Below are positions 7,886 through 16,594 of a stretch of 33,604 nucleotides of DNA, piece after piece; the first letter of the stretch is position 1, and each line of letters starts with the position of its first letter. The position numbers and the translations under genes are program-made. Source of the DNA: an uncultured Verrucomicrobiota bacterium (GTDB lineage Bacteria; Verrucomicrobiota; Verrucomicrobiae; Verrucomicrobiales; DEV007); contig CACJBM010000013.1 of the NCBI GenBank assembly GCA_902591645.1, positions 1-33,604 on the forward strand. The letters are read 5' to 3'. Under the pieces are notes generated by a model that did no database searches, had not been told where the DNA came from, and saw only the letters and a list, made by a program, of their open reading frames with translations.

Positions 7886-9781
7886 ATGTCCGCAGGCCAA
7901 ATATCACGAAGGATCACCTTCATTACATTATTAATTTGGCCACTAATTATTAGAACAGCAGTAGCTGATCCAGACCCACCTCATACGCTAACGGCAGAGG
8001 CACCCATATTTGGTGAAATTACAATAGAATGGTTAGATGATTCTGATGATGAAGATTCTTATATACTTCAAGTCAGAACCTCACCTCAAGCCGACTGGTC
8101 ATCTCTGGGGTCATTTAATTCAGAGTCAAAGGATGTGACGCTCACTGGAGGATCCCCAGTTACCAACTATGAATTTCGAATCCTCTCTGTTAATGAATCA
8201 GGACAATCTGCCTCGCAAGCAGCAAGCATCACAATGCCTGATAAGTTTTTAAATAATCCTTTCGCAAATATAAGTCAGGGAAAGATTTTCTCATTGCAAT
8301 TAATTGCGAACAATCAATCCAACTCACAATCAATCACTTATAAAGCTTCTCCTCTTCCTGACGGTTTATCAATTGATTCAAGAACAGGGATCATCAGCGG
8401 AACAGCATTTGAGGACGGATACTTCAATGTGATATTAAGAGCAGAGTATAATTCCCCAGAAGCAACCGCTTCTCTCGCTAGACTGGCCTTGAGAATTGCC
8501 CCAGCACTCTCAGCACCTCAGTTAAAGGAGACTATTCCTGATATAAAAATGATTGTGTCGGAAAGTCCTGTAATTATTAATTTGAATTCCTACTTTGAAG
8601 ATAAAGACACTCGGCTTGCTATTAAGATCAACACTAATCATGGTAATATGGTTTTTTCACTCTTTGACAAAACGTTACCTGATCCTGTATCCAATTTTTT
8701 AAAGTATGTTGATCGAGGAAATTACAGTAATACAATTTTTCATCGATCCGTGAATTCACAGGGACTAAATATTATTCAATCCGGAAGCTACTCCCTTAAA
8801 GGCAATAAATTCATCAGCTTACCCACTGATCCTCCAATATTAAACGAGCCCGGCATTGCAAATGACAGAGGGACCTTAGCCTTTGCCCGAACATCTGACC
8901 CGAACAGCGCAACTAGCGGTTGGTATATTAACACACAAGACAATCCCGGATTAGATGTCGGCAACAGTTATACTGTCTTTGGCCGGACAATTAATAATTC
9001 ATTAAATATCATCGATCAAATAGCGTCCTTTCCAACAGGGTCTCACGAAGTAGTACTCAACGACACACCTTATACATTATCAGATTTCCCAACTACAGAC
9101 GGAAGAACGCCTTCATTTAGCGTACCTGAAAACGTAATAATAGTGAAAAGTATAGTTCGCGTCCCAAGTATCTCATATGAGATCATCTCAAATACCAATC
9201 CAGAAATTGTCCAAACAACAATAGAAGCAAATAATTCATCTCAAAGACTCACTCTTGAACCGTTAACGATTGGCAGCACACAACTCGATCTGTCCGGGAC
9301 AGACATCGATGGAAACAAGATAAATTCCTCAATTAACATATCAGTTGAAAACAATTATGAAGCATGGGCAATATCTGAAGGGTTGGGGCCAGATTCTAAT
9401 GAAATGAATGACAGGCCCACAAAAGGAATACTAAATAATTTACAGTCTTACGCCTTTGGAGGGAAGGCACTAGATGCCAATGATGATAGAGAGCGTTTGC
9501 CTGAAATTATATTTCTGGATTCAAGTGAAGAAAAAGAAATAGGGATCAAATTATTTCATCGCAGATTTGTTTCTGACTTAAACTATTCAGTGCAAGTCAG
9601 TCAGGACCTGGAAAAATGGAGCACGGTCTGGTCAACTAGTGAAGGGGAATCATCCCCATCAATAATTAACCTGCAAAAAGATAAAACTTTTACTGAAATA
9701 ACGATTTCTAATTCTTCGAAAGAAAAAACACAATCACAACATTTTTTCAGGATCGTAACAGATTACATCGATCCCAATTAA
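7886..9781 (+). CDS. Secreted multi-domain cyclophilin-type peptidyl-prolyl isomerase
   Basis: This 631-residue exported protein has an N-terminal signal peptide (about 1-27). A fibronectin type III-like domain (about 33-117) and a putative Ig/cadherin-like domain with the pattern PLPDGLSIDSRTGIISGTA (about 120-205) precede a cyclophilin domain (about 244-384). The cyclophilin part keeps the FHR active-site segment (285-287), a glutamine in IIQSG (298) and the block GTLAFARTSDPNSATSGWYIN. About 245 further residues have no recognised domain. Cyclophilins catalyse cis-trans isomerisation of prolyl bonds; here the substrate would be an extracytoplasmic protein. The ATG directly abuts the korB stop, with GAGG about 6 bp upstream as ribosome site, and the next gene follows after 2 bp. 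Confidence 0.85.
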   Translation: MSAGQISRRITFITLLIWPLIIRTAVADPDPPHTLTAEAPIFGEITIEWLDDSDDEDSYILQVRTSPQADWSSLGSFNSESKDVTLTGGSPVTNYEFRILSVNESGQSASQAASITMPDKFLNNPFANISQGKIFSLQLIANNQSNSQSITYKASPLPDGLSIDSRTGIISGTAFEDGYFNVILRAEYNSPEATASLARLALRIAPALSAPQLKETIPDIKMIVSESPVIINLNSYFEDKDTRLAIKINTNHGNMVFSLFDKTLPDPVSNFLKYVDRGNYSNTIFHRSVNSQGLNIIQSGSYSLKGNKFISLPTDPPILNEPGIANDRGTLAFARTSDPNSATSGWYINTQDNPGLDVGNSYTVFGRTINNSLNIIDQIASFPTGSHEVVLNDTPYTLSDFPTTDGRTPSFSVPENVIIVKSIVRVPSISYEIISNTNPEIVQTTIEANNSSQRLTLEPLTIGSTQLDLSGTDIDGNKINSSINISVENNYEAWAISEGLGPDSNEMNDRPTKGILNNLQSYAFGGKALDANDDRERLPEIIFLDSSEEKEIGIKLFHRRFVSDLNYSVQVSQDLEKWSTVWSTSEGESSPSIINLQKDKTFTEITISNSSKEKTQSQHFFRIVTDYIDPN

Positions 9782-9783
9782 TT

Positions 9784-12700
9784 GTGAGTTCACACAAGCT
9801 ATATTATCTTGCTCTCAGCTTACTCACTCTATTAGTGAGCTGCTCTGATAATAGTGAGAGCACTCACAAAAAAGAATCCATCCTAAATATTAAGAGCGAA
9901 TCAAAACATAATTTGACGCAAGAAGGATTCTCAGAATTAGCATACAATAAGGACCTTGCATGGTCATCTTTTGACAACCCATCAAAGGATGGTTGGAATT
10001 CTGAATATTTTGCCAATAAAGCTCAGGATCAATTGTCAGTTATTTCCAAGATAATCAAAGACAGCGATCCCACTAAGAGCATTGAACCCTCTACTGACAA
10101 AGTGTCATTTACAACAATCCGTCCAGATTCCTTAGATCTGGTCTATTCGGATAAAACATTTGAAGTGCATCGTCAAAACGCAGAACCATTAACAATAAAT
10201 ACAGGCAAGGAACTCTTTTTAAAGAATCTCAGGAATTCAAAAATTTCAGCATCTGAAGAGATTCAGGTAAAGTTTAAGATTACCGATATCAAACTGAATG
10301 AAAACGCATTCAAAACAACCCAACTTTTTTCACTCTCATTTCGCACCAAAGAATTAATCACTGACGAAAGATCTGTTTGGGATATTACTTGGGAAGAAAA
10401 TCAAAAAAAAGAACTTAAAATCTCTTCCCTAACTGTCAGAGATTACGAAAAAACAATTCGCAAATCGTCTGAAAAATTATTTTCAGACTGCACAGAATCG
10501 ATATTCTCCGGAAATTCTTCCTACAAAGAGCAGCTAACTAAAGGGGTCAATGAATGGCTGGAGCAACTACCTGCATACGCTATGCTAAATAGGTTCGGAA
10601 CTCCTGGAATGGCAATCGGTGACATTAATGGGGATGGCTTAGAAGATTTATACTTGTGTCAAGAACCTGGTATTCCAAATAAACTTTTCCTGCAAAATAA
10701 AAACGGCACATTGAAAGACATTTCAAAAGAATGGAAAGTCGACTGGATAGAGGATTCGCGTAGCGCTTTGTTGGTAGATTTGGACAATGATGGTGATCCA
10801 GACCTTGTAGTAGCGATGTACGGAAATATTGTTATCGCGGCAAACGAAGGGAGCAAAAAAGGATTTGAAGTAGTTGACGTCATACCTACGAGCGAATCCA
10901 CCTCCTCATTATCTGCCGCAGATTACGACCTAGATGGAAAATTAGACATCTATGTTTGTTGCTATGCTCCTAATAAATCTTCTGATGCTACAGCCATGCA
11001 AACCATTGGAGCAAATGCTCGGCGCTTTGTCTACCATGATGATAACAATGGCCCTGAAAATTTTCTACTGAAGAATGAAACCGATTCAGCTGCAGCAATA
11101 TCTTTTAGGGATGTGACCAAAGAAACTGGTCTAAACTCCAACAATCAAAGGTGGTCATTTGCTGCGAGTTGGGAAGATTTTGATATTGATGGTGACCCTG
11201 ATCTTTACGTGGCAAATGATTATGGCCGTAATAATCTTTATCGTAACGATGAAGGAACTTTTAAAGACGTTGCCGCTCAGATGGGAGTCGAGGATAGCGC
11301 ATCTGGCATGTCGGTCACTTGGGCCGATTATGACCTCGACGGACGACAAGATCTTTATGTGTCAAACATGTTTTCAGCTGCAGGAAGCAGAATCACTACA
11401 CAAAAAGAATTCAAACCCGATGCGAACCTTGGAACTCGCAAACGGTTCCGCAGATTCACCAGAGGAAACACATTATTTCGAAACACTCCTGAAGGTTTCA
11501 TCGATACTAGCGAAAGTGCTGGCGTCACTATGGGAAGGTGGGCATGGGGTTCACGGTTTGTGGACCTTAACAATGATGGGTGGCAGGACTTAGTCGTTGC
11601 GAACGGATACTTAAGTGCGGCTGACAATGGAACGGGTGACTTGTGAAGTTTCTTTTGGAGGCAGGTCGTGCCTCAGACATTTAACGATGTAAATGATCCC
11701 AGAGAAGCGAACAATACCCCTCATACTCAACTCTCAAAGATGATTGAGGCTGGACGCTCATTTAGCGGAAACGAGCGTAATTGTGTGTTTATAAATACAG
11801 GGAATTCTATCAAATCAGATGGGAAATTTGCTGACATTTCTTTTGCCAGTGGACTGGATTATGAAGATGACGGCCGGTCCGTAATTCCCATTGACTGGGA
11901 CCATGATGGTGACATGGATATGTTCATATCAAACAGGAACGCGCCAAGAATTCGTTTTTTCAGAAACGAATCCAACAATCACAATAGTTCAATACAGTTG
12001 AAGCTTTCAGGAAACGGAACCAGTTCAAATAAAGACGCAATCGGAGCAAGAGTACAAATTAAAATCAATGGGAAAACTTTAGTTCAAACTCTCAGAGCCG
12101 GTGAAGGCTTCCTTTCTCAGTCCACTCAATATCTTCACTTCGGAACAGGTAATAATAAAGGGCCATTCGATGTAATCGTAAATTGGCCTGATAGTAACAA
12201 TTCATCAGAAAATTTCACGGGCATAAACCCAGGACGCCGATATCTCTTACAACAAGGAGCAGGATTAAGCGCTGAAATCGAAATCCGACCCGCAATAAAA
12301 AAGTTCGACCCAACTAATCCCAGTATAGCTCCTACAGAACGCACAGCCAGGTCACCTATAATTCCATTATTGAGCGGCACTGAACTAAAAATTAAAAGCC
12401 CAAATAATAAAACAATTTCAACGGGGACAGGGAATCCTTCCTTAATTCTAATCTGGGCTAGTTGGTGCCCCTCATGCCGGGAAAAACTTCAGGAATTAAC
12501 CAATAGGGAAAAAGAAATCCGTAAAGAGGGACTTCAAATTATAGCACTCAATGTAGACGCTCTTGGGGACGATAAAGTGAAAAAAAGCGTAGAAAAAGAG
12601 ATCCTTAAAAACATGAAATTTCCCTTTGCCAGCGCCGTTGCTAATGCTGGAGTCCTTCAATCACTTCAGGAAATGCATGATGTCCACATAGGACTAAGTC

Positions 12701-13611
12701 GTCCTCTCCCTATACCTTCGGCTTTTCTCCTAGATCAAAAAGGCAGAGTCTCTGTAATATACAAAGGGAAACAAAAATTAGACACGATACTGTCAGATCT
12801 AAACCATGCCAAACTGACAAGGGCCGAACGATCGACCCGATCAGCAGCGGTCAAAGGAAGAACACTCAATCATCCAGTTTCTATTGCGACAGGAGATTTG
12901 CATGCAGCGTCATTACAATTCAGACGCGCCAATAGTGAGGAGAAGAAAGGAAACATTAGTGCTGCCGAAAATCATTATCTATGGGCCACTGAACTTGTTC
13001 CAAATTACTCGGCTGCACAAATATCTCTCGGAAAATTATATTTAAATAAAAGGGAATGGGAAAGTGCGGCTAATCGAATCAGGAGAGGCTTACAACATGA
13101 TCAAGGAAAGCCTGAAGACCACTTCATCCTTGCAAAAACATATCAACAAATTGGCAAGAATAGTGAGGCTCTCAAGAGTCTTGAAACCGCAATAAAAATA
13201 AATCCTCAATTTGCACCGGCTATATTTGAAATTGCCGCCATTAATGTCAGATCGGGAAATGTTTCCGATGCTCTGCTCCGGTACCGCCAAGGCCTAAAGG
13301 CTCAACCTGACAACCTAAAAGCCGCCAACAATCTGGCTTGGCTCCTTGCCACTAGCCAAGATGCGAAAGCACGAAAACCAAAAGAAGCACTTCTAATGGC
13401 TCAGAAAATTGTCACAGCAACGAAAGAGCAAAATCCAGATGCGCTCGACACACTGGCAGCAGCACAAGCCGCCTCTGGAGACTTTGAATCAGCTATTAAA
13501 ACAGTTAATAAAGCAATGATCCTGATCAAACCCGGGCAATTCCCAGCGCTCATAAATCAACTGAAAGCCAGATTAGATTCCTATCAGAACAGAAAACCTC
13601 ATGTCGAATGA
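9784..13611 (+). CDS. Probable selenoprotein: FG-GAP propeller / ASPIC-UnbV / thioredoxin / TPR lipoprotein
   Basis: I annotate one 1,275-residue protein read through an in-frame TGA at 11644-11646 (residue 621). A conventional reading gives two proteins, 9784-11646 and 11668-13611, the second starting at a GTG. The N-terminus is a lipoprotein signal (LLTLLVSC, Cys20; GTG start), so the protein should sit in an outer or inner membrane facing the periplasm or surface. Residues about 273-615 hold at least six FG-GAP/VCBS blades (for example GDINGDGLEDLYL, DYDLDGKLDIYV, DLNNDGWQDLVV). After the TGA come SFFWRQV and the continuing CRTAC1-type region, ASPIC/UnbV (about 754-825, KDAIGARVQIKING), a thioredoxin/TlpA-like domain with CPSC at 895-898, and TPRs (about 1039-1248). 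Domain continuity plus a SECIS-like hairpin favours selenocysteine over a broken gene. The substrate is unknown. The alternatives are a nonsense mutation, or two proteins by restart at GTG 11668. Confidence 0.75.
11644..11646 (+). other. Candidate selenocysteine codon (in-frame TGA)
   Basis: The frame upstream ends GTGDL and the frame downstream begins SFFWRQVVPQ, with no insertion, deletion or other stop on either side. The TGA falls inside the conserved CRTAC1-family segment that joins the propeller to the ASPIC/UnbV part, not at a domain boundary. A random premature stop would not be expected to be followed by a SECIS-shaped hairpin at the correct distance. Homologues with Cys at this position would support it. 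The codon has not been shown to be decoded. Confidence 0.72.
11658..11674 (+). promoter_or_regulatory. Candidate bacterial SECIS hairpin
   Basis: Bases 11658-11663 (GAGGCA) pair perfectly with 11669-11674 (TGCCTC) around a five-base loop GGTCG. A further pairing of T11656-A11675, T11655-G11676 and T11654-A11677 is possible with G11657 bulged. The first loop G is the 18th base after the TGA. Published bacterial SECIS models ask for an apical loop 16-37 nt after TGA with a G in the first two loop positions, and both conditions hold. The GCAGGTC core is the same as I recall from E. coli fdhF, whose loop Gs lie at about the 19th-20th base. SelB would bind this loop. The same bases also contain GGAGG placed 6 bp before GTG 11668, which could act as a ribosome site instead. 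Confidence 0.72.
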
Positions 13612-13612
13612 A

Positions 13613-16513
13613 TCACTCGATCTGCCTGACTCTGTAGAAGATTCTTTTCTCATCTCCCACAAAGAAATCATCCACATAGGTGGTTTGCTTACCTTCAGAC
13701 ATGACACCATCATCAAGTTCAGCCCAGCCTCCATCATCTTCACCGCTTTGAAGATTTGTTGAAAAATCAACCGCATAGGTTGCACCAGGACGTGAATTAA
13801 AGGTAATGGCCACTTGTGGCGCTTGAGAGTCATAAATAATTTCTGTTATCTGAAGCGAAACTGGCGCTGAGCTGACCTGATTGGTTAGGCCATACATGTG
13901 GTAGCTTCCGGGAGCCCCTTGAACTCCTTCCGGAGTAGCAAGCACATCGCATCGAATGCTGAGTGATCCAGTTCCGTCCGCAGTGTAAGTGTGTCCGAGG
14001 TACCATCCGACTTCACGATTATCTAAACTGAATGGAGGAAGCTCAGGATGATCCTCACTGAAAATAATTGAATTTGAATCCTGATCACCGGCCGTGAAGG
14101 TAAGTTCCTGTGTCCGTGCTGTATTATCGGCCCACTTGCGCATATAGAGCCTAGTCTCATATGTCTGGCCCGGTGTCAGCCCACTTAACGTGAAAGTCTG
14201 ATTCGATCCCGGACCCCCATCATTATTAAAAGTGAAAGATCCTAATAGGGCCTGGAGGCCCTCACCGGTCACCCCGCTCGCTCCAACATTCCAGGCGCCA
14301 TTATTATTATCGATCTGATTTTTAATCGAGGATACCTCCCAATCAAAATTATCAGGCGTTGTGCCACTGTTCAATAGCTCGAATTCGACACCATTAACAT
14401 TTTCAGCTCCACCGCCACTGATTGCATGCGTATATTCATTTTCAAGATCAATGCCACTGCTCTCATCATCAGTCAAAAGAGCCATAGAAAAATCACCCGG
14501 CAACTGAGGTAAGTCCTCCACATCATTTGGATTACTACCGGCTTCAATCTCAAAACCATCAGAGAAATTATCCCCGTCCGTGTCTCGATTGTTTGGATCT
14601 GTCCCTGTATCACTGTCACTTACATAAGTACCAGTGTTTGTTTCAATGCCATCAATGAGGCCATCATTATCCGAATCAGCCTTTAAAGGATTCGTCTCCG
14701 TTTCAGTAATTTCAGTACCATCGTTGAGACCATCCTCATCAGTGTCCGCTTTCTTGGGATGAGTTCTAGACTCAAACTCATCAGCATTACTGAGCCCGTC
14801 ATTATCCTCGTCAGCCTCAGGGTCATCAACTCCGTACTTTTCTTCCCACGCATCAGGCAAACCATCATTATCATCATCCTCGGAGCTCTGTACAATATGA
14901 TTGGTCAGTCCATACATGTGGAAACTGCCGGGCGCTCCCTGAGTATTATCATCAGTGACGGTGAATTTAATAAGTAATTCACCATCTGCCCCGGCCGTAT
15001 AAGTATAACTCATGTACCATGCCTGATCCCGAAACTGCATCTCAATAGGTTCAATTTCTGGATGATCTTCACTGAATGTTATTGAGTCAGTCTTGTCGTC
15101 AGAGGTGAACTCAACGAGCTGCTGGCGTTGAGTCGAATTGTCCCACTTCCTCATGTAAAGTCTGGCCTCATAAGTTCCTCCAGGATCGAGGCCACTCAAA
15201 GTGAAGGTCTGATTTGAACCTACTCCACCATCATTGTTAAAAGTAAATGAACCGAGCAGATCAAGGAGTCCAGGGCCCGTGACACCACTAGAACCAACGT
15301 CCCATCCACCGTTATTATTATCGAGTTGATTCTTGATTGATGATACCTCCCAAAAAACATTATCTGGCGTCGTATTACTATTCAACAATTCAAAATCAAC
15401 ACCATTGACAGTCTCCGCTCCACCACCACTGATAGCATGCGAGTATTCATTTTCAGGATCAATGCCAGAACTGGCATCATCAGTTAAAGGCCCAACAAAA
15501 GTAAATGGGCTCGGCTCCTTTTCCCCGACCAGCGTAAAGACCAGCATTGATTCACCGGACTCACCACTCTCTGTGCCCCTGCCCCGGACACGAACATAAT
15601 ATTGCGTGCCATCATCGTCTGAACTGAAATCGAACCTTCCTGCCCGCAACTCATCTCCGACAATCCTAAACAGATCATTATCATCATCGCCTTCACCTTC
15701 GACCAAAGTAAATTCTGTGGGTTCGGCCTCCCCTTCAAAACTGCCAGTGAGCTCTGAAATTACACCATCATTTTCCACTGAATAAGAAAATTCCCGCGTC
15801 TGTGCAGAAACAACAAATACCGGATCTCCAATTACTTGATTCGTCAAACCATACATATGAAAGCTCCCGGTCCCGGCGGCTCCGGTCACATCGAACCGAA
15901 TAGATAGTGTCCCTTCGGCATCTGCTGTATACGTATATGCAATATAATAGGCACTCTCACGGTCCAGGGCCCCTATCGGGTCATTTTCCGGACGATCTTC
16001 CGCAAACATTTCTGTGACTCCTTCCTGCGCCCCTGCCGTAAAAGTCACCTCTTGGGTCCTCTCTGTGCCGTCAGACCATTTCCTGCAATACAAACGTGCC
16101 TCATATTCTTGGCCTGGAGCTAACCCGCTCAGTATGAAGGTTTGGTTCGAACCTGGATTTCCGTCATTGTTAAAAGTAAAAGATCCCAACAGAGACTGTA
16201 GCCCCTGCTCCGTTACTCCAGCCGCAAAAGGATCCCAACCACCATTGTTATTCTGCAATTGATTCTTAATTGAAGATACTTCCCACTCAAAATCAGTGGG
16301 ATTTGTGTTGCCGTCTAATAATTCGAACTCAACTCCATTCACTGTCGTCGCAGCGCCGCCACTGACTGCATGCGTATATGTAATTGAAGTATTGATACCG
16401 GTACTCGCATCATCACTGAGTGCCTCACTGAATGATATCTCTCCTGCGGAAAGTGAACTGACCAATGAAACCGAATAACTTATGAAGATAATAAAAGAAC
16501 GAGGAAAATTCAT
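13613..16513 (-). CDS. Secreted three-module repeat protein with TSP3-like Ca-binding linker
   Basis: This 966-residue exported protein (signal peptide about 1-23) is built from three copies of a roughly 200-residue module, at residues 27-226, 337-539 and 675-879. Each copy carries a VNGV-FELL motif, a WEVSSIKNQ segment, LLGSFTFNNDG, GSNQTF-LSGL, an LY-RKW motif and a closing HMYGLTNQ. Between modules 1 and 2 is an acidic beta-rich linker. Between 2 and 3 (546-664) is a run of thrombospondin type 3-like DxDxDG calcium-binding repeats. The last about 85 residues look like an immunoglobulin-like or sorting region. I do not recognise the module; carbohydrate or surface adhesion is a guess. It ends 1 bp from the end of the convergent gene. 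Confidence 0.8.
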   Translation of the reverse strand: MNFPRSFIIFISYSVSLVSSLSAGEISFSEALSDDASTGINTSITYTHAVSGGAATTVNGVEFELLDGNTNPTDFEWEVSSIKNQLQNNNGGWDPFAAGVTEQGLQSLLGSFTFNNDGNPGSNQTFILSGLAPGQEYEARLYCRKWSDGTERTQEVTFTAGAQEGVTEMFAEDRPENDPIGALDRESAYYIAYTYTADAEGTLSIRFDVTGAAGTGSFHMYGLTNQVIGDPVFVVSAQTREFSYSVENDGVISELTGSFEGEAEPTEFTLVEGEGDDDNDLFRIVGDELRAGRFDFSSDDDGTQYYVRVRGRGTESGESGESMLVFTLVGEKEPSPFTFVGPLTDDASSGIDPENEYSHAISGGGAETVNGVDFELLNSNTTPDNVFWEVSSIKNQLDNNNGGWDVGSSGVTGPGLLDLLGSFTFNNDGGVGSNQTFTLSGLDPGGTYEARLYMRKWDNSTQRQQLVEFTSDDKTDSITFSEDHPEIEPIEMQFRDQAWYMSYTYTAGADGELLIKFTVTDDNTQGAPGSFHMYGLTNHIVQSSEDDDNDGLPDAWEEKYGVDDPEADEDNDGLSNADEFESRTHPKKADTDEDGLNDGTEITETETNPLKADSDNDGLIDGIETNTGTYVSDSDTGTDPNNRDTDGDNFSDGFEIEAGSNPNDVEDLPQLPGDFSMALLTDDESSGIDLENEYTHAISGGGAENVNGVEFELLNSGTTPDNFDWEVSSIKNQIDNNNGAWNVGASGVTGEGLQALLGSFTFNNDGGPGSNQTFTLSGLTPGQTYETRLYMRKWADNTARTQELTFTAGDQDSNSIIFSEDHPELPPFSLDNREVGWYLGHTYTADGTGSLSIRCDVLATPEGVQGAPGSYHMYGLTNQVSSAPVSLQITEIIYDSQAPQVAITFNSRPGATYAVDFSTNLQSGEDDGGWAELDDGVMSEGKQTTYVDDFFVGDEKRIFYRVRQIE
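13877..14491 (-). repeat. Repeat module 3 of the secreted protein
   Basis: Encodes residues about 675-879 of the host gene, closely resembling module 2 (WEVSSIKNQIDNNNGAW against WEVSSIKNQLDNNNGGW; both end APGS-HMYGLTN). The similarity extends to DNA, so this stretch can recombine or misassemble with its sister copies. Confidence 0.8.
14522..14878 (-). repeat. Thrombospondin type 3-like calcium-binding repeats
   Basis: Residues about 546-664 contain a series of short aspartate-rich loops of the form DxDxDG (DDDNDGLPDAWEE, DEDNDGLSNADEF, DTDEDGLNDGTEI, DSDNDGLIDGIET, DTDGDNFSDGFEI). Such repeats bind calcium and stiffen extended surface proteins. They form the spacer between modules 2 and 3. 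Confidence 0.85.
14897..15505 (-). repeat. Repeat module 2 of the secreted protein
   Basis: Encodes residues about 337-539, the middle copy. It shares the ISGGGAE-VNGV, SSIKNQ, GSFTFNNDGG and HMYGLTN motifs with module 3 and, a little less closely, with module 1. Confidence 0.8.
15836..16435 (-). repeat. Repeat module 1 of the secreted protein
   Basis: Encodes residues about 27-226, the first copy after the signal peptide. It is the most divergent of the three: it has AVSGGAATTVNGVEFELL and SSIKNQLQNNNGGW, a Cys in LYCRKW where the others have Met, and ends GTGSFHMYGLTNQ. Confidence 0.78.
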
Positions 16514-16594
16514 AATTATAGAAGACTACCAAAGCCAAAAAAAAACAAGTTAATAAATTGCCATTACAAATCTTATCCGTACAGAAAGTGCCTA

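Noticed and set aside
11644..11646. Simple nonsense mutation splitting a pseudogene
   Set aside because: Both halves keep intact reading frames over hundreds of codons, with no other frameshift or stop, and a SECIS-shaped hairpin follows at the right distance. It is still the main alternative and is stated as such in the gene entry.
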